Shown piece by piece: positions 11,221 through 21,239 of a stretch of 60,000 nucleotides of DNA (positions are counted from its first letter, which is position 1; each line of letters opens with the position of its first letter). The stretch comes from Antedon mediterranea (lineage: Eukaryota > Echinodermata > Crinoidea > Comatulida > Antedonidae). The notes under the pieces are model-generated. The model made no database searches. It saw only the letters and a program-made list of their open reading frames with translations, and was not told the DNA's origin. A program made the position numbers and the translations under genes. The DNA lies in contig NC_092670.1 in the NCBI RefSeq assembly GCF_964355755.1, positions 33,407,795 to 33,467,794 on the forward strand, in the 5' to 3' direction.

Positions 11221-12713
11221 CAGGGCATCACGTATGCAAAACCCAGGAGAACAACAAATCGCTCTCCTCAAATCACCGAGGAGAGCAATTCGCTCTCCTT
11301 GCAAAAATTTTAAATCGCTCTCCTCAAATGTTTATGTAAATATGTAAAAAAATTACAATGTTTGAATTTGACCACAAAAGTTAAATTCTATTGGTTTTGC
11401 TACCCAAAAAAAATTATTAGCGCACACTGCCGCTATAATCTATTATATTATAATCTATAAATCTTTTATTAATAAATACAGGGCTGAAAATTAACCTTTA
11501 AACCATAGTGGCCAACAGGGCCAGTTGAAGTTGAAGGATGGTCGCCCTTATTAAAAATGGCTGGCCCTTATTAATTTTGTGTACATTTTTTTTTTTGCCC
11601 AAGGGAATTTATCCCTACCCCTCCCAATTATATCATTTATTACTTTTGATAATTAAATTACTCTCCCCAAAATTCCCCACTCCCCTCCCACACCCACACC
11701 CACATTCACACACAATATTTTCCGTGGGGATCGTCATTGAAAAAAATCAATCCAATTTTTTGTATGGCCTGAGTAGGCCTAGATTGGGTTTCAGGAGCCT
11801 GCCTGGAGAATCCTGACCAACATGTCTTTAGCCTACTAGGCCTAGCTTTTCTAGCCTAGCTTGTTGGCCTACTACCTGTATTTCATAAATTATACAATTC
11901 TAACATGCAATAGCCATTAAAATATTGATAATAAGTTACAAAGTATAATTTTAAAATAATTAAGAAAGATATTTAATGGTGTTTACATGTGTCACACATG
12001 CACGCACAATTTGGGGAGAGCTACCTTCCTTCTAGAAGATGATGACGTCACACGTGAGCATGTGTTTTGAGGAGGATTTGAGTGACCAAAATTGGTTGGA
12101 ACTTTTGAAGAAATATTCCATCAATGACATAATTAAAGCAACTAAGTTTTTAAATAATAAACATTATATTTAGGCCTCCTATTAATGTTTCCTTTTAAAA
12201 TTAAATATATTTTATAAACTCGTTCTATAAAAACATGCAGTAAGCATAAAAGGAACAATTATTGGTTGCTGTAAAGGAGGTATTTCTATGACACCATACT
12301 GGATGCACTATGAGGCGATGAATGCAGGCAGGGGAATCCCCTTGTTTGGTACCTAACCTCACACTCTGTGAGATCAGAGATGGAGCGTGATTAATTGCTC
12401 TCCTTGAAGGTTGTTGATCGTGCTTGCGATCCTTAAAAACGAGGGACTCCTTGTAGCTTTTCCATCATATCGGGAGATTACACACGTCACATGTATACAA
12501 AAGTTGTACTAGGCCTGTCATTGTAAGCGTTTTTCACATTTTTAACTTTTAAAAATCCATGTGTTTTTAGGCCTCTTGACAGAAAAATCAACACTGTCAA
12601 AAGCTAGGCTCTATTTTGAAAATTAAGGAGCGCGATAAATTGCTCTCCTCAAAGCCTGTTGAGGAGCGCGGAGGAGCGCGGTCGCGCAGGCGCTCCTTAT
12701 AAATGATGCCCTG
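11221..12713. mobile_element. hAT-like non-autonomous transposon with 6-bp target duplication
   Basis: The element begins CAGGGCATCA at 11221 and ends with the exact reverse complement TGATGCCCTG at 12704-12713. Both sides carry CAATAC (11215-11220 and 12714-12719), a 6-bp target duplication. The CAGGG start is typical of hAT termini. Most hATs duplicate 8 bp, so this is either a 6-bp variant or an imperfect 8-bp site. The subterminal motif GCTCTCCTCAAA occurs at about 11262, 11316 and 12639, with related AGGAGAGC/GAGGAGCGCG copies, and may be a transposase-binding array. At 11479 CAGGGCTGAAAATTAACC looks like the end of a second, nested hAT-type element. No transposase frame is visible. Confidence 0.78.
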
Positions 12714-12719
12714 CAATAC

Positions 12720-13547
12720 AATATAAGACACTCAGAAAACTGGAAACTCTTTCTGTATCTCTCCAAATACTGAACTTTTCTGGTGATCTGGAAATCCCAA
12801 ATTCTTTTTTTTAACAAACACATTCTGAATACCAATATTTTCGGAAAACCAGGACATATTTAGGCTAGTCCAAAGGTGGATCTGGTATTACTGTAGTAGA
12901 GTAATAAATCATTATTTCTTATTAATTATCATTTATACTAGAATATCAATGAAAACAAAAATAAGCATAATTTAATGACGAGAGAACAATAATTAAATCT
13001 GTTATATCAACAAGTTGAGCCGCGTTTTTTGTAAGAAATATTTCTTGCTTAGATTTATTTATGCTTCAGTTTGAATGTTCTTTAGACCTGTATTAGTAAC
13101 GATGTATTGGTAAATGTTACTGTACATTACATATCACAATATAAAAATGTGTATCTTATTCCCTTTGTGTAGTGACACTTTTACATACAATTATTTCCTT
13201 CATTTTTTGAACTTGTATAATAATATCACAGTAATCATAGAAATTAATGCATTCATTTTAGGAATGGATTTGGTTCAACAATATATTGTGTTTGTAATTA
13301 TGTTCATTTGCTTTTGTTGATTGATGATATAATTACTTTTTGATAATTCTGTAAGTTCAGTGCTCGAGAATAATCTCAATAAATTATAAAAGACATTTTA
13401 ACAGTCTCGAAGTACATCTTTGAAGTACAGTACCGTACTTATTTTATACTGGGGTTTTCAGATTCATAGAATTTTTCATTTTTCCTGTTGGTGAATTTTA
13501 CAGTATAGACGTAATACTGTACACTGTTTACTGTTGCAGTCCTGGGG
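12720..13547. other. AT-rich non-coding DNA, no gene seen
   Basis: Nothing recognisable beyond AT-rich sequence; the frame at 13114-13320 is low-complexity and hydrophobic. Confidence 0.55.
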
Positions 13548-13735
13548 TCAATGATGATGGTATTATGTTGGGATGTTCCCACTTGAGGGCAGAGTTCATG
13601 GAATGTACCATTATATGACAGGGGTTTTTCAATTTTTTTTATATATTCGAATTGCAGCTCTCTTCTCGGAGAGAATAGGCCAATTTCGGTTTATCCAGGT
13701 AAGCTAGCACTTATAAACTACCAACACCACTTTTG
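13548..13735 (+). repeat. Dispersed 'GTTTATCCAGGTAAGC' repeat, copy 2
   Basis: It shares, in the same order, all blocks of the minus-strand copy at 4625-4862: ATGATGATGGTA, CCCACTTGAGGGCAGAGTTC, a CTCTTCTCGGAGAGAA block, and GGTTTATCCAGGTAAGCTAG at 13688-13707, followed by CTACCAACACCAC. The core ends in CAG/GTAAGC, which fits the splice-donor consensus. Confidence 0.72.
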
Positions 13736-13739
13736 GTTT

Positions 13740-14685
13740 GTGTAATTTTGTGGTTTTAATGGGTTCTTAACCAAGTTGCTGTACTTGGTACCAATGCTCT
13801 GAAAAGTATTATATTATTATAGAAGACATTTCAAACTTCAAGTGTGAAGTAATGTACAGTAAATGTAACTAGATTTTACTGGTTCCAGCTTGATTATAGA
13901 ACATTTCACTATATATACACACGGTATACAGTATGGTGAATGGTTGCTATTGACTTTCTGACTAATTTCAACCAATTTTGTGGTTTTATGACTTCTAAAC
14001 TCATTTAATATACTTGGAATTTGGCAATTTTATACTAATTTCTTTTTGTCTAGCTGAGTAATAATATAACCTCTTATCAAAAGTACAATAAAAAGGTATC
14101 AAGCAGGTACAAGAGGTCAAAGGTGAAATAAGATTACCATACAACTGAGTCATTTTCATCTGTAGATGGCTTAATCACTTTGTTGCATTGCTTTTATTAC
14201 CCATTAGAATTTACCTTAATATCTGCAAAGTAATCATTTTCTTTAGGATAAAATGCATTCTGGCTTAATTCCAGCATTTTAAGTTTTCTGAACTCAACAG
14301 TAAATTACTGTTTTATGCAGAAGATTGGTCACGAAAGTGCGTCCAATCGACCTGGTGACTGGCAAGCAAACTCGGAACACTTCAATTGTAATATGTAAAT
14401 CGAACTACTGTATGCTGATGAAGCACACATTAATGACAACATGAAGGCAGCAATGTAATTATAATTGTTTTAATTCATCTTATTTAAGCTTTACCACGGA
14501 TGATCGGTCAACTAAGCCGATTAGTTTGACTCAGTTTCTAGTATGTGTTCTATTTATTAATTAGAATGCCAATTAGACATGAAAAGAGTGCAGACTATCA
14601 GGACATTTTAAACTTTACAATGATTATATGTACGGTAACTGCTTATTTTGAATATAAAAATATCATTAAAATAATTGTAAGGTAT
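13740..14685. other. Non-coding DNA, no gene seen
   Basis: Moderately complex sequence without a usable frame. A short GC-richer patch lies at 14325-14380. Nothing here can be assigned. Confidence 0.5.
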
Positions 14686-15047
14686 TCCTTAAAGATGTAT
14701 TGTCCCCCAAAAACATGAAAAAATGAAGATTGATTAAATCAGACTTTGAATATGTTATTTTGTAGTTTTAATAAAGTTAATCAAATAAATAAATAAAAAT
14801 AATTAAATTAAAATTATGTTTTCACTTATAAAATGACAAAGTAAATGGTTAAATTTCACCAAAAACCATTGGCTGGCTGGCATTTGACAATTTTTTGCTT
14901 TAAATTACAGTTTTTTTTCAGGTAAATTCATTTTTTTTCGATCTAATTTTTGGTCAAAGTGGATGATTATTATGTGACATTAAAATGGCGTATTCAACAA
15001 AAAAAAATAAAAAAAAAATATTTTTTAGGGGGACAATACATCTTTAA
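14685..15047. mobile_element. Kolobok-like MITE with TTAA target site
   Basis: TTAA at 14689-14692 is followed by AGATGTATTGTCCCCC. The right end is GGGGGACAATACATCT followed by TTAA at 15044-15047. The 16-bp terminal repeats are perfect and the duplicated target is TTAA, the site used by Kolobok and piggyBac transposons. The termini do not start with CCY as piggyBac ends do, so Kolobok is favoured. Total length about 359 bp with an AT-rich interior and no coding capacity. Confidence 0.85.
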
Positions 15048-15304
15048 TGATAAATTTTAGAAAATTACAAAACACAGACAGACGCAGACATTTGTTTTGA
15101 ATGTATTTGTCACAATACAATACCCAAGTTGCATTATATTGACCAAGCATTCTACCACACACCCATTCCAGAATTAATACAATACTAAAACATCAGAATT
15201 AATATACTGTATGATACTTTAGTGTAAGAATATTAGATTAACTGTATTCCATAGGAAAAACACCCCCAAAAAGGTGTCCAAACATTTTTAAAACAAAAAT
15301 GAAG

Positions 15305-16180
15305 TAAGGTTTGGTTCTCACTAGGACGCAAGGCAACGAGTAAGTGGAACACAAGTGAGATGACCAATCACAAGCAACATTTCGAATGATACATCACGTC
15401 ATGTGGTCAGATTACTTGGGGTATTGCTAAAACACCGCAAACCCCCGCAAACCTCCAAAAAAACATATCAAACCCCATCGAACCAACATAAAAGTGATTG
15501 AATCATGTAGTGTACAACCTACTGGGTATATCCATGTAAAAAAAAAATTAAATTTCTACTGTTAACAACTTATTTTTGGGGTAAAACATCATTTTTTGGT
15601 CAAAAATGATTGCTAAACCCCGCAAACCTCCAAAAAAATATAGCAAACCCCACCGAACCAACATAAAAGTGATTGAATCATGTAGTGTACAACCCACTGG
15701 GTATATCCATGTAAAAAAAATATTAAATTTCTACTGTTAACTATTTATTTTTGGGGTAAAACATCATTTTTTGGTCAAAAATGATTGCTAATTTTTAACC
15801 AAAAAATGATGTTTTATCCGCAAAAAAGTAGTTAACAGTAGAAATTTAATATTAATATACCCAGTGGGTCGTACACTACATTATTCAATCACTTTAATGT
15901 TGGTTCGGTGGGGTTTGCTATGGTTTTTTGGAGGTTTGCGGGGTTTAACAATCATTTTTGACCAAAAAATGATGTTTTACCCCAAAAATAAGTTGTTAAC
16001 AGTAGAAATTTAATTTTTTTTTTACATTGATATACCCAGTGGGTTGTACACTACATGATTCAATCACTTTTATGTTGGTTCGGTGGGGTTTGCTATGTTT
16101 TTTTGGAGGTTTGCGGGGTTTGCGGTGTTTAGCAATACCCCAGTAATGTATATGTCGTGCATGAATGGGACCAAGCTTAA
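15305..16180. mobile_element. Older MITE split by a palindromic insertion
   Basis: The left piece starts TAA GGTTTGGTTCTCACTAGG at 15305; the right piece ends GGGACCAAGCTTAA at 16167-16180. The ends are imperfect inverted repeats (GGTTTGGTTC against AGCTTGGTCC) with TAA on both sides, as in PIF/Harbinger-type MITEs. Removing the 15415-16143 palindrome leaves about 140 bp, a normal MITE length. The end match is modest, so this is tentative. Confidence 0.5.
15415..16143. mobile_element. Four-arm palindromic foldback element, TA target site
   Basis: It is built from four copies of a unit of roughly 150-180 bp: two direct (about 15438-15616 and 15617-15792) and two inverted (about 15799-15946 and 15947-16135). 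Each unit carries CCGCAAACCTCCAAAAAAA, AACATAAAAGTGATTGAATC, GTAGTGTACAAC, ACTGGGTATATCCATG, TTAAATTTCTACTGTTAAC and AACATCATTTTTTGGTCAAA, or the complements. The outer ends are CTTGGGGTATTGC and GCAATACCCCAG with TA on each side (15413-15414, 16144-16145). The axis is near 15795. Length 729 bp, no coding capacity. A transcript would form a hairpin of about 360 bp. Confidence 0.88.
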
Positions 16181-17430
16181 TATTGTAATCATGATGATTT
16201 AAACATTTCTCAAATCTATTAACATTAAAAGTATTGTTTACAAAGAGCCTAAAAAATGCATTATCAGAATTAAAATATATTAATTAAATAAAAAGATCCA
16301 AATGCACAATTGGTCAAAACAATTAGAGCTGATATAATAAATTAATAAACATTCTTACTGCATCTGAATGTGTTGTACTAATAAGGGCATAATTAGATAT
16401 CATTATTTCAATGTGATCAATGTGTTCAACACTTTGATGAAGTGATGCCTCATTCCTAAGAAATTTATGATCATCAGAATGCTGGTTAATTTGTCTTATT
16501 GTTCAACTGCGAAGTATAATATTTCATATTTTGCATATTATAGACAGATTGTCTGATACTGTACTGTAGCTTACAAAATTATTCATGTATTTAACAATTG
16601 TAATTCAAAACATTGTACAATAATGCATAATTATTTGCCATGCTTTTAAATGACATACCTGTATTGAATTTAATAATGAAAATATTAAATAAAATTATAA
16701 TTATATTATTATGACCTTGGAATATTATCTTAATAATTGATACATTAACCAGCAGGTTCAAAGACCTTCGATTATCATTTATTATATTTATTTAAGTTAA
16801 TTTTGTAAAATAGTGTACATATAATAAATGATGTTGATTGAATGAGGGAGAATATTTATGAGTTGAATGAATGATTGACAATTCGGAGAATACTGTACAT
16901 GGATACTTTAAAAATAAAAAAAAAATATAGGATTCATTCCAACGTTCACATTGAATTGAAAAACACACAATCTCAATAAAAAAATTGTCAAAGCTGATTA
17001 GATGATCACTGATTGGTTCCATCATATGCACTGAATAGACAACATTGTTATAAAAGGTCAAACATCTGTATTGAATAGTACTTTACATCTGTACATCCTA
17101 GATAAAATTAAACAAATGTATGGCACATCCTCCTCAAACATTATCATATTTTTGATTGATGAGATATTATATACTTGATATCATTGACATGTTCAATCTA
17201 AAATGAACATTGGTTTGATTGTCTTATTTTTGTATGTTTTATTACTATTATTTCAATGCAACAAACCTAATTTTTCTTAAATAATAATTGATATTAATGA
17301 CAATCTCTTCATTCAAGACAGTATTCTATTTCTTACAGTGTAACAGTAATATTGGCTTTTGCTGTAAACGCATTGCATCTTGTCATATCAAGTCCATTTA
17401 ATCAATAAAATGTAACTAACTAAAGTGGTA
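16180..17430. other. AT-rich non-coding DNA, no gene seen
   Basis: No domain, RNA gene or element termini recognised. The minus-strand frame at 16792-17061 has no coding signature beyond being open. Confidence 0.55.
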
Positions 17431-17434
17431 TAAG

Positions 17435-17770
17435 ATGCAGGAGATTAAGGATTCCTATACTATCGATCGCTGCCACTGGGCTTCATCAGATACTGCCTTC
17501 CCCCGAGATTTCTTTTTCTGTGCCAGCATTACTCTGAGCGATGTGCAAAGCATGATGGGTCGAGTTTAAGTGACCTACAATATTTCGATAGTGCAAGGTT
17601 GATTACTTGGTGACATTATCGCACACCTATGATTGCAAGTTGTATTCATCAGATAATAAGAATTGCTATTGTAACACCTCGACCCACTTCAAGGCAAACT
17701 TTCCCATAGAATTATCAATAGCATAATCGATTATAAATTGCCATCCTAATGCAGTGGTGTTGAAACCAAA
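17435..17770. other. Less AT-biased island of unknown nature with a 44-codon frame
   Basis: Base composition and word use change abruptly here: CTATCGATCGCTGCCACTGG, CCCCCGAGATTTC, GGGTCGAGTTTAAG and ACCTCGACCC stand out from the AT-rich flanks. A plus-strand frame starts at ATG 17435-17437 and stops at TAA 17567-17569. Its product contains IDRCHWASSDTAFPRDFFFC and ends SMMGRV, with mixed residues unlike the low-complexity frames elsewhere. I recognise no family. Further on, TAATCGATTAT (about 17725) resembles homeodomain or Cut-type sites. It could be a regulatory element, a small exon or old repeat debris. Confidence 0.3.
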
Positions 17771-18187
17771 GATCATAGTAATAGATAACATTTGATGAGT
17801 ATTTTGACTTTTTTTTATCTTGAAAACCCAATGTTTTAACTAGTTACTGTAGGTGAAGAAAATGAAAACTCATAAAAATAGCAATTACCATAAGTCCCAA
17901 TTAAGTAGAATATTAATACATTATTTTAAAGTACTGTATCAGTGATATATTTCAATGGTTAAATACTGTATGTATCTTGAAATGACAAGTGAATTGTTCA
18001 TTGGGTGAATCCATTGTGAATCATTATGTGTGGTTTGAATGAGGTTTATAGAAAGATTGGTTTGTTCAGGTATATTCGCATTGGATTTCAAATAAAACCA
18101 AATAATCTCATTCAAGGCGCTTTTTTTTATTATGAAAAGACACTACATTTTTTTAAAGTTATGAGCATTGAAAAGAAATTTGCATCG

Positions 18188-18215
18188 GTTTATCCAGGTA
18201 CAGTACGCTATGCAG
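18188..18215 (+). repeat. Dispersed 'GTTTATCCAGGTA' repeat, partial copy
   Basis: GGTTTATCCAGGTACAGTAC matches the core of the family seen fully at 4625-4862 and 13548-13735. The upstream 100 bp align only weakly with the other copies. Confidence 0.5.
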
Positions 18216-18959
18216 GATACAGTATATAACTTTTAAAATCTCACTCCATTCCATTTTCTTTGCTTGAGAGAGAGTAAATCTTTTTGAGGAAAATGGTTGT
18301 CTGACTTTAATTTCCACCAGTGAACTCGAATTTAAGTTTGAACCCAAGGTACAATCTGATTTCAATGAAATCCTGAGAACAAATTCATGTCACTACTTGG
18401 TGAACAATCATTTTCTCCTAAGCAAATTTCCTTTCCATTTCGTTCATTGAGTTGGTCCATTTGTCTAGTATCTGATTGGTCGATGAGGAGGTTTATCCTA
18501 CATGCCCTGGATGTTACCTTTTCACCTGGCGGCAAGTTTACTTAGAAAGTAGTTGGATTCCATTAACCTCACTGGCGGCAAATTTCATACTCACTATATC
18601 AATTTAAAATGAATTTTTACTCTGAACCCATTAAGCCATAATTTATCAAAATGCTTTTCTTTGTAAAAAGTCAGGTTAGGAAAAATAAATTCTTGTTTGT
18701 AATTGCAGAATCGGTTTTAAACTACCTAATAAACTTAAACATGAGCTTTTAAAGTATAATGTTTCACAAAATTATTTTTCTTGAAATTTAAAAAGGAACA
18801 TCATGTATGGTTACACAGTAAAGTGTTCTTAAAATCCTACACTTGTACAATATAAACAAAATGTAAAGCTTTTAAAAATTCTAAAAAGCAGTTAAAATAT
18901 GTTTTATAAATGTGAAAATATGAAATTTGTTTTTTAGATAGTTGTGGAATAAAGATTTA

Positions 18960-20585
18960 GGGTCTGTTTCTGCTGCATAACGCAATTTAACCGGTTATTT
19001 TAAAATAGATTAAAAATAGATATTAATAACAAGACCGCGTTTCTGCTCAATTTGTGCTCCGAAATAACCGGTTAAATCTATGGGTGGTCGTCGAGCAAAA
19101 CGTCATCATTACCCAAAATGCAATACACTCAGACGGAAGTAGTAAGTTGGCTGTTTGTTTACATCGACGTCGTCAATACACACGTGTGTATATCGCCGAA
19201 CATCTCAAACATGTTAAAATAATAAAATGTTGTCTACAGGTCTACAAGTTTTGTTTTTTGTAAAGCCTACTTACTGATCGCTAATAAAATTAATTCTCAT
19301 GGCGCCTTCAATAACATGGGGAGGGTCGTGCAGCGCCCGATCGCCTAGGATAATTTTTATCTAGCCTAAAATTCCTCAACAAAGGCGATGATGATACGGC
19401 CCTTCCCACGTGAACGACTGTTGTCTTTCGCGAGCGCGGTCCTACAAAAAACCAAACGGAAACAAAAACGAGCCTTAGAATGTTGCAATACCTACCAAAC
19501 GAGAGTAGATAATTGTTAATTAATTATGAAACCCTAACTTTTATAGCAAAAATCGTCCGAATTTATGTTAAAAACGACGAGTTCAGCCACAAAAACTTAA
19601 ATCAAACGAGAGTATCCAAGTCATAGAATATCGCACGCACATAGTACCTTTAATAGAATAATGAGTATTAAACATTGTTTCGTATATTTATGTACTAACA
19701 TAAATAATAACACATTTCTATGCTTAATAAAATCATATTTAATATATTATCAAAGGCTCTCATAACCTTTGTTTTCGGTCGATGTGATGTTTTTCTAAAA
19801 AAATTATATAAAACGATCAAATTAAGATTGTTCATTGTTCTCCTATTAAAGGCACTAAGGGCGTGCCATAAATACGCTCGTTTGGATTAAGTTTTTGTTG
19901 CTAAATTCATCGTTTATAACATAAATTCGGATGATTTTTGCTATAAAATTTGGGTTTTCATAATTAATTAACCATTATCTACTATCGTTTGGTAGGTATT
20001 TGCAACATTCTGAGTCCCTTTTGTTTCCGTTTTGGTGTTAATATAGGACCATCCATACCCTTCGCGAGCGTGTACTAACGCCTCAAATTGCTTAGCTTGG
20101 GTAGTCCCCGGAACTCCACCCCAAATTCCTCTTTTACTTTCGCAAAAATGTTCTTATTTATTATCTGTGATTCTTTTCTATTGCCTGCCATCCTTCCCCG
20201 TACTTTCTCTCCCCCCACAACTGAATAACATATCTTGTGATTTCATTCATCCACATACATGTTCACTTCTTCGTTCGACTGTCAAAACCACGAGGAAAAC
20301 ACGCACCGTATGCGACGGTATCTGACCCGGGGTCACAACTGTCAATCAAATAACCGTTATTTCGTGTTGCAGCTAAGAATTGCTCAGCGATAACCGGTTA
20401 AACGGCGTTCTAACACCGATTTAAATTGGTGTTTTTAACCGGTTATTTTGCGCTGCCTTTTAACCGGTTACCACAAATGTGTCCTGTTTCTGCTGCGAAG
20501 AAAATGGAGTTAATTTATTCACACCGATTTTAATTTATTCACACCGATTTTAACCGGTTATTTTTTATGCAGCAGAAACAGGCCC
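18960..20585. mobile_element. PIF/Harbinger-like non-autonomous element, TTA target duplication
   Basis: The left end is GGGTCTGTTTCTGCTGCATA at 18960. The right end is the reverse complement of GGCCTGTTTCTGCTGCATA at about 20567-20585. TTA lies directly outside both ends (18957-18959 and 20586-20588), the 3-bp target of PIF/Harbinger elements; GGGYCTGTTTC termini are also typical. The palindrome AACCGGTT occurs six times near the two ends (about 18990, 19067, 20393, 20438, 20460, 20551), a plausible transposase or Myb-protein binding array. A 20-bp segment AATTTATTCACACCGATTTT is duplicated in tandem at about 20512-20551. A second inverted repeat lies inside. No transposase is encoded; the open frame at 19054-19263 shows no domain. 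Confidence 0.85.
19436..20075. mobile_element. Nested foldback inside the Harbinger-like element
   Basis: The left arm of about 19436-19650 is the reverse complement of about 19862-20075. Shared blocks include CCAAACGGAAACAAAA, GAATGTTGCAA, ACCTACCAAACGA, AGTAGATAAT, TTAATTAATTATGAAA and AATTTATGTTA. The arms differ by scattered substitutions and small indels (by eye about 80% identical), so they are older than the sharp outer ends. The loop 19650-19860 is AT-rich. The arms carry CpGs (TTCGCGAGCG at both outer margins). Confidence 0.75.
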
Positions 20586-20603
20586 TTATTACAGAACAGA
20601 ATA

Positions 20604-21237
20604 TTAAAGACCCCTTCCCTGCAATTTTGGACGTTTTTTGGAAAATAATACATATATATCACTTTAAAAACATTAAACCATGTCATTCCTTGTCTTAAAT
20701 GTACGTTTTATGGTAAATTATGATAAAAAGTGAGAAACAATGCACTACCTAAGTAGCTCGCGGCGATCGACCTCTCGTGGACGGTCTCAGGCCTAGCCTA
20801 GCTAGGCTTAGTTTTGTAGGCCTAGCTGGTAAACATCGGTAACGTACGAACATCGTACGCTAGCTATATACCTAGCCTGACGTTGTATAGTTGCTGCATT
20901 AATTGTCTTTCTATTTTTGCCAGACTCCGTTGATAAAAATTGGGGAAAACCCGGTATTTTCGCTGAAAAGTTAGGAGTCTTCCATTTGTTTTGGCTTCAC
21001 GATCGATCGAAAAGTGGGCGAATTACAGGTGAAAAACAAAAATATCAATTCGCGCGCAATGCATTTTGGGATTTATAGCGGGCCGCTATAATTATTAAAA
21101 TCGATTTATTTTTCACATTTTTAACCGTTTAAAGACGAAAAAAGTTATCGCAATAGGACCATATAGTATTATTTTTACATTAAATATAGTTTGTGATCTT
21201 AAATTAGATCTAAAAAACGTAGGGAATGGGGCTTTAA
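20604..21237. mobile_element. TTAA-flanked, CpG-rich MITE (Kolobok-like)
   Basis: TTAA at 20604-20607 is followed by AGACCCCTTCCCTGCAATTT. The right end AAACGTAGGGAATGGGGCT is followed by TTAA at 21234-21237. The ends are imperfect inverted repeats (AGACCCCTTCCCT against AGCCCCATTCCCT). The interior 20755-21080 is CpG-rich and contains the near-perfect palindrome TTATAGCGG-G-CCGCTATAA at about 21074. It lies only 18 bp from the end of the Harbinger-like element. No coding frame. Confidence 0.75.
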
Positions 21238-21239
21238 GA

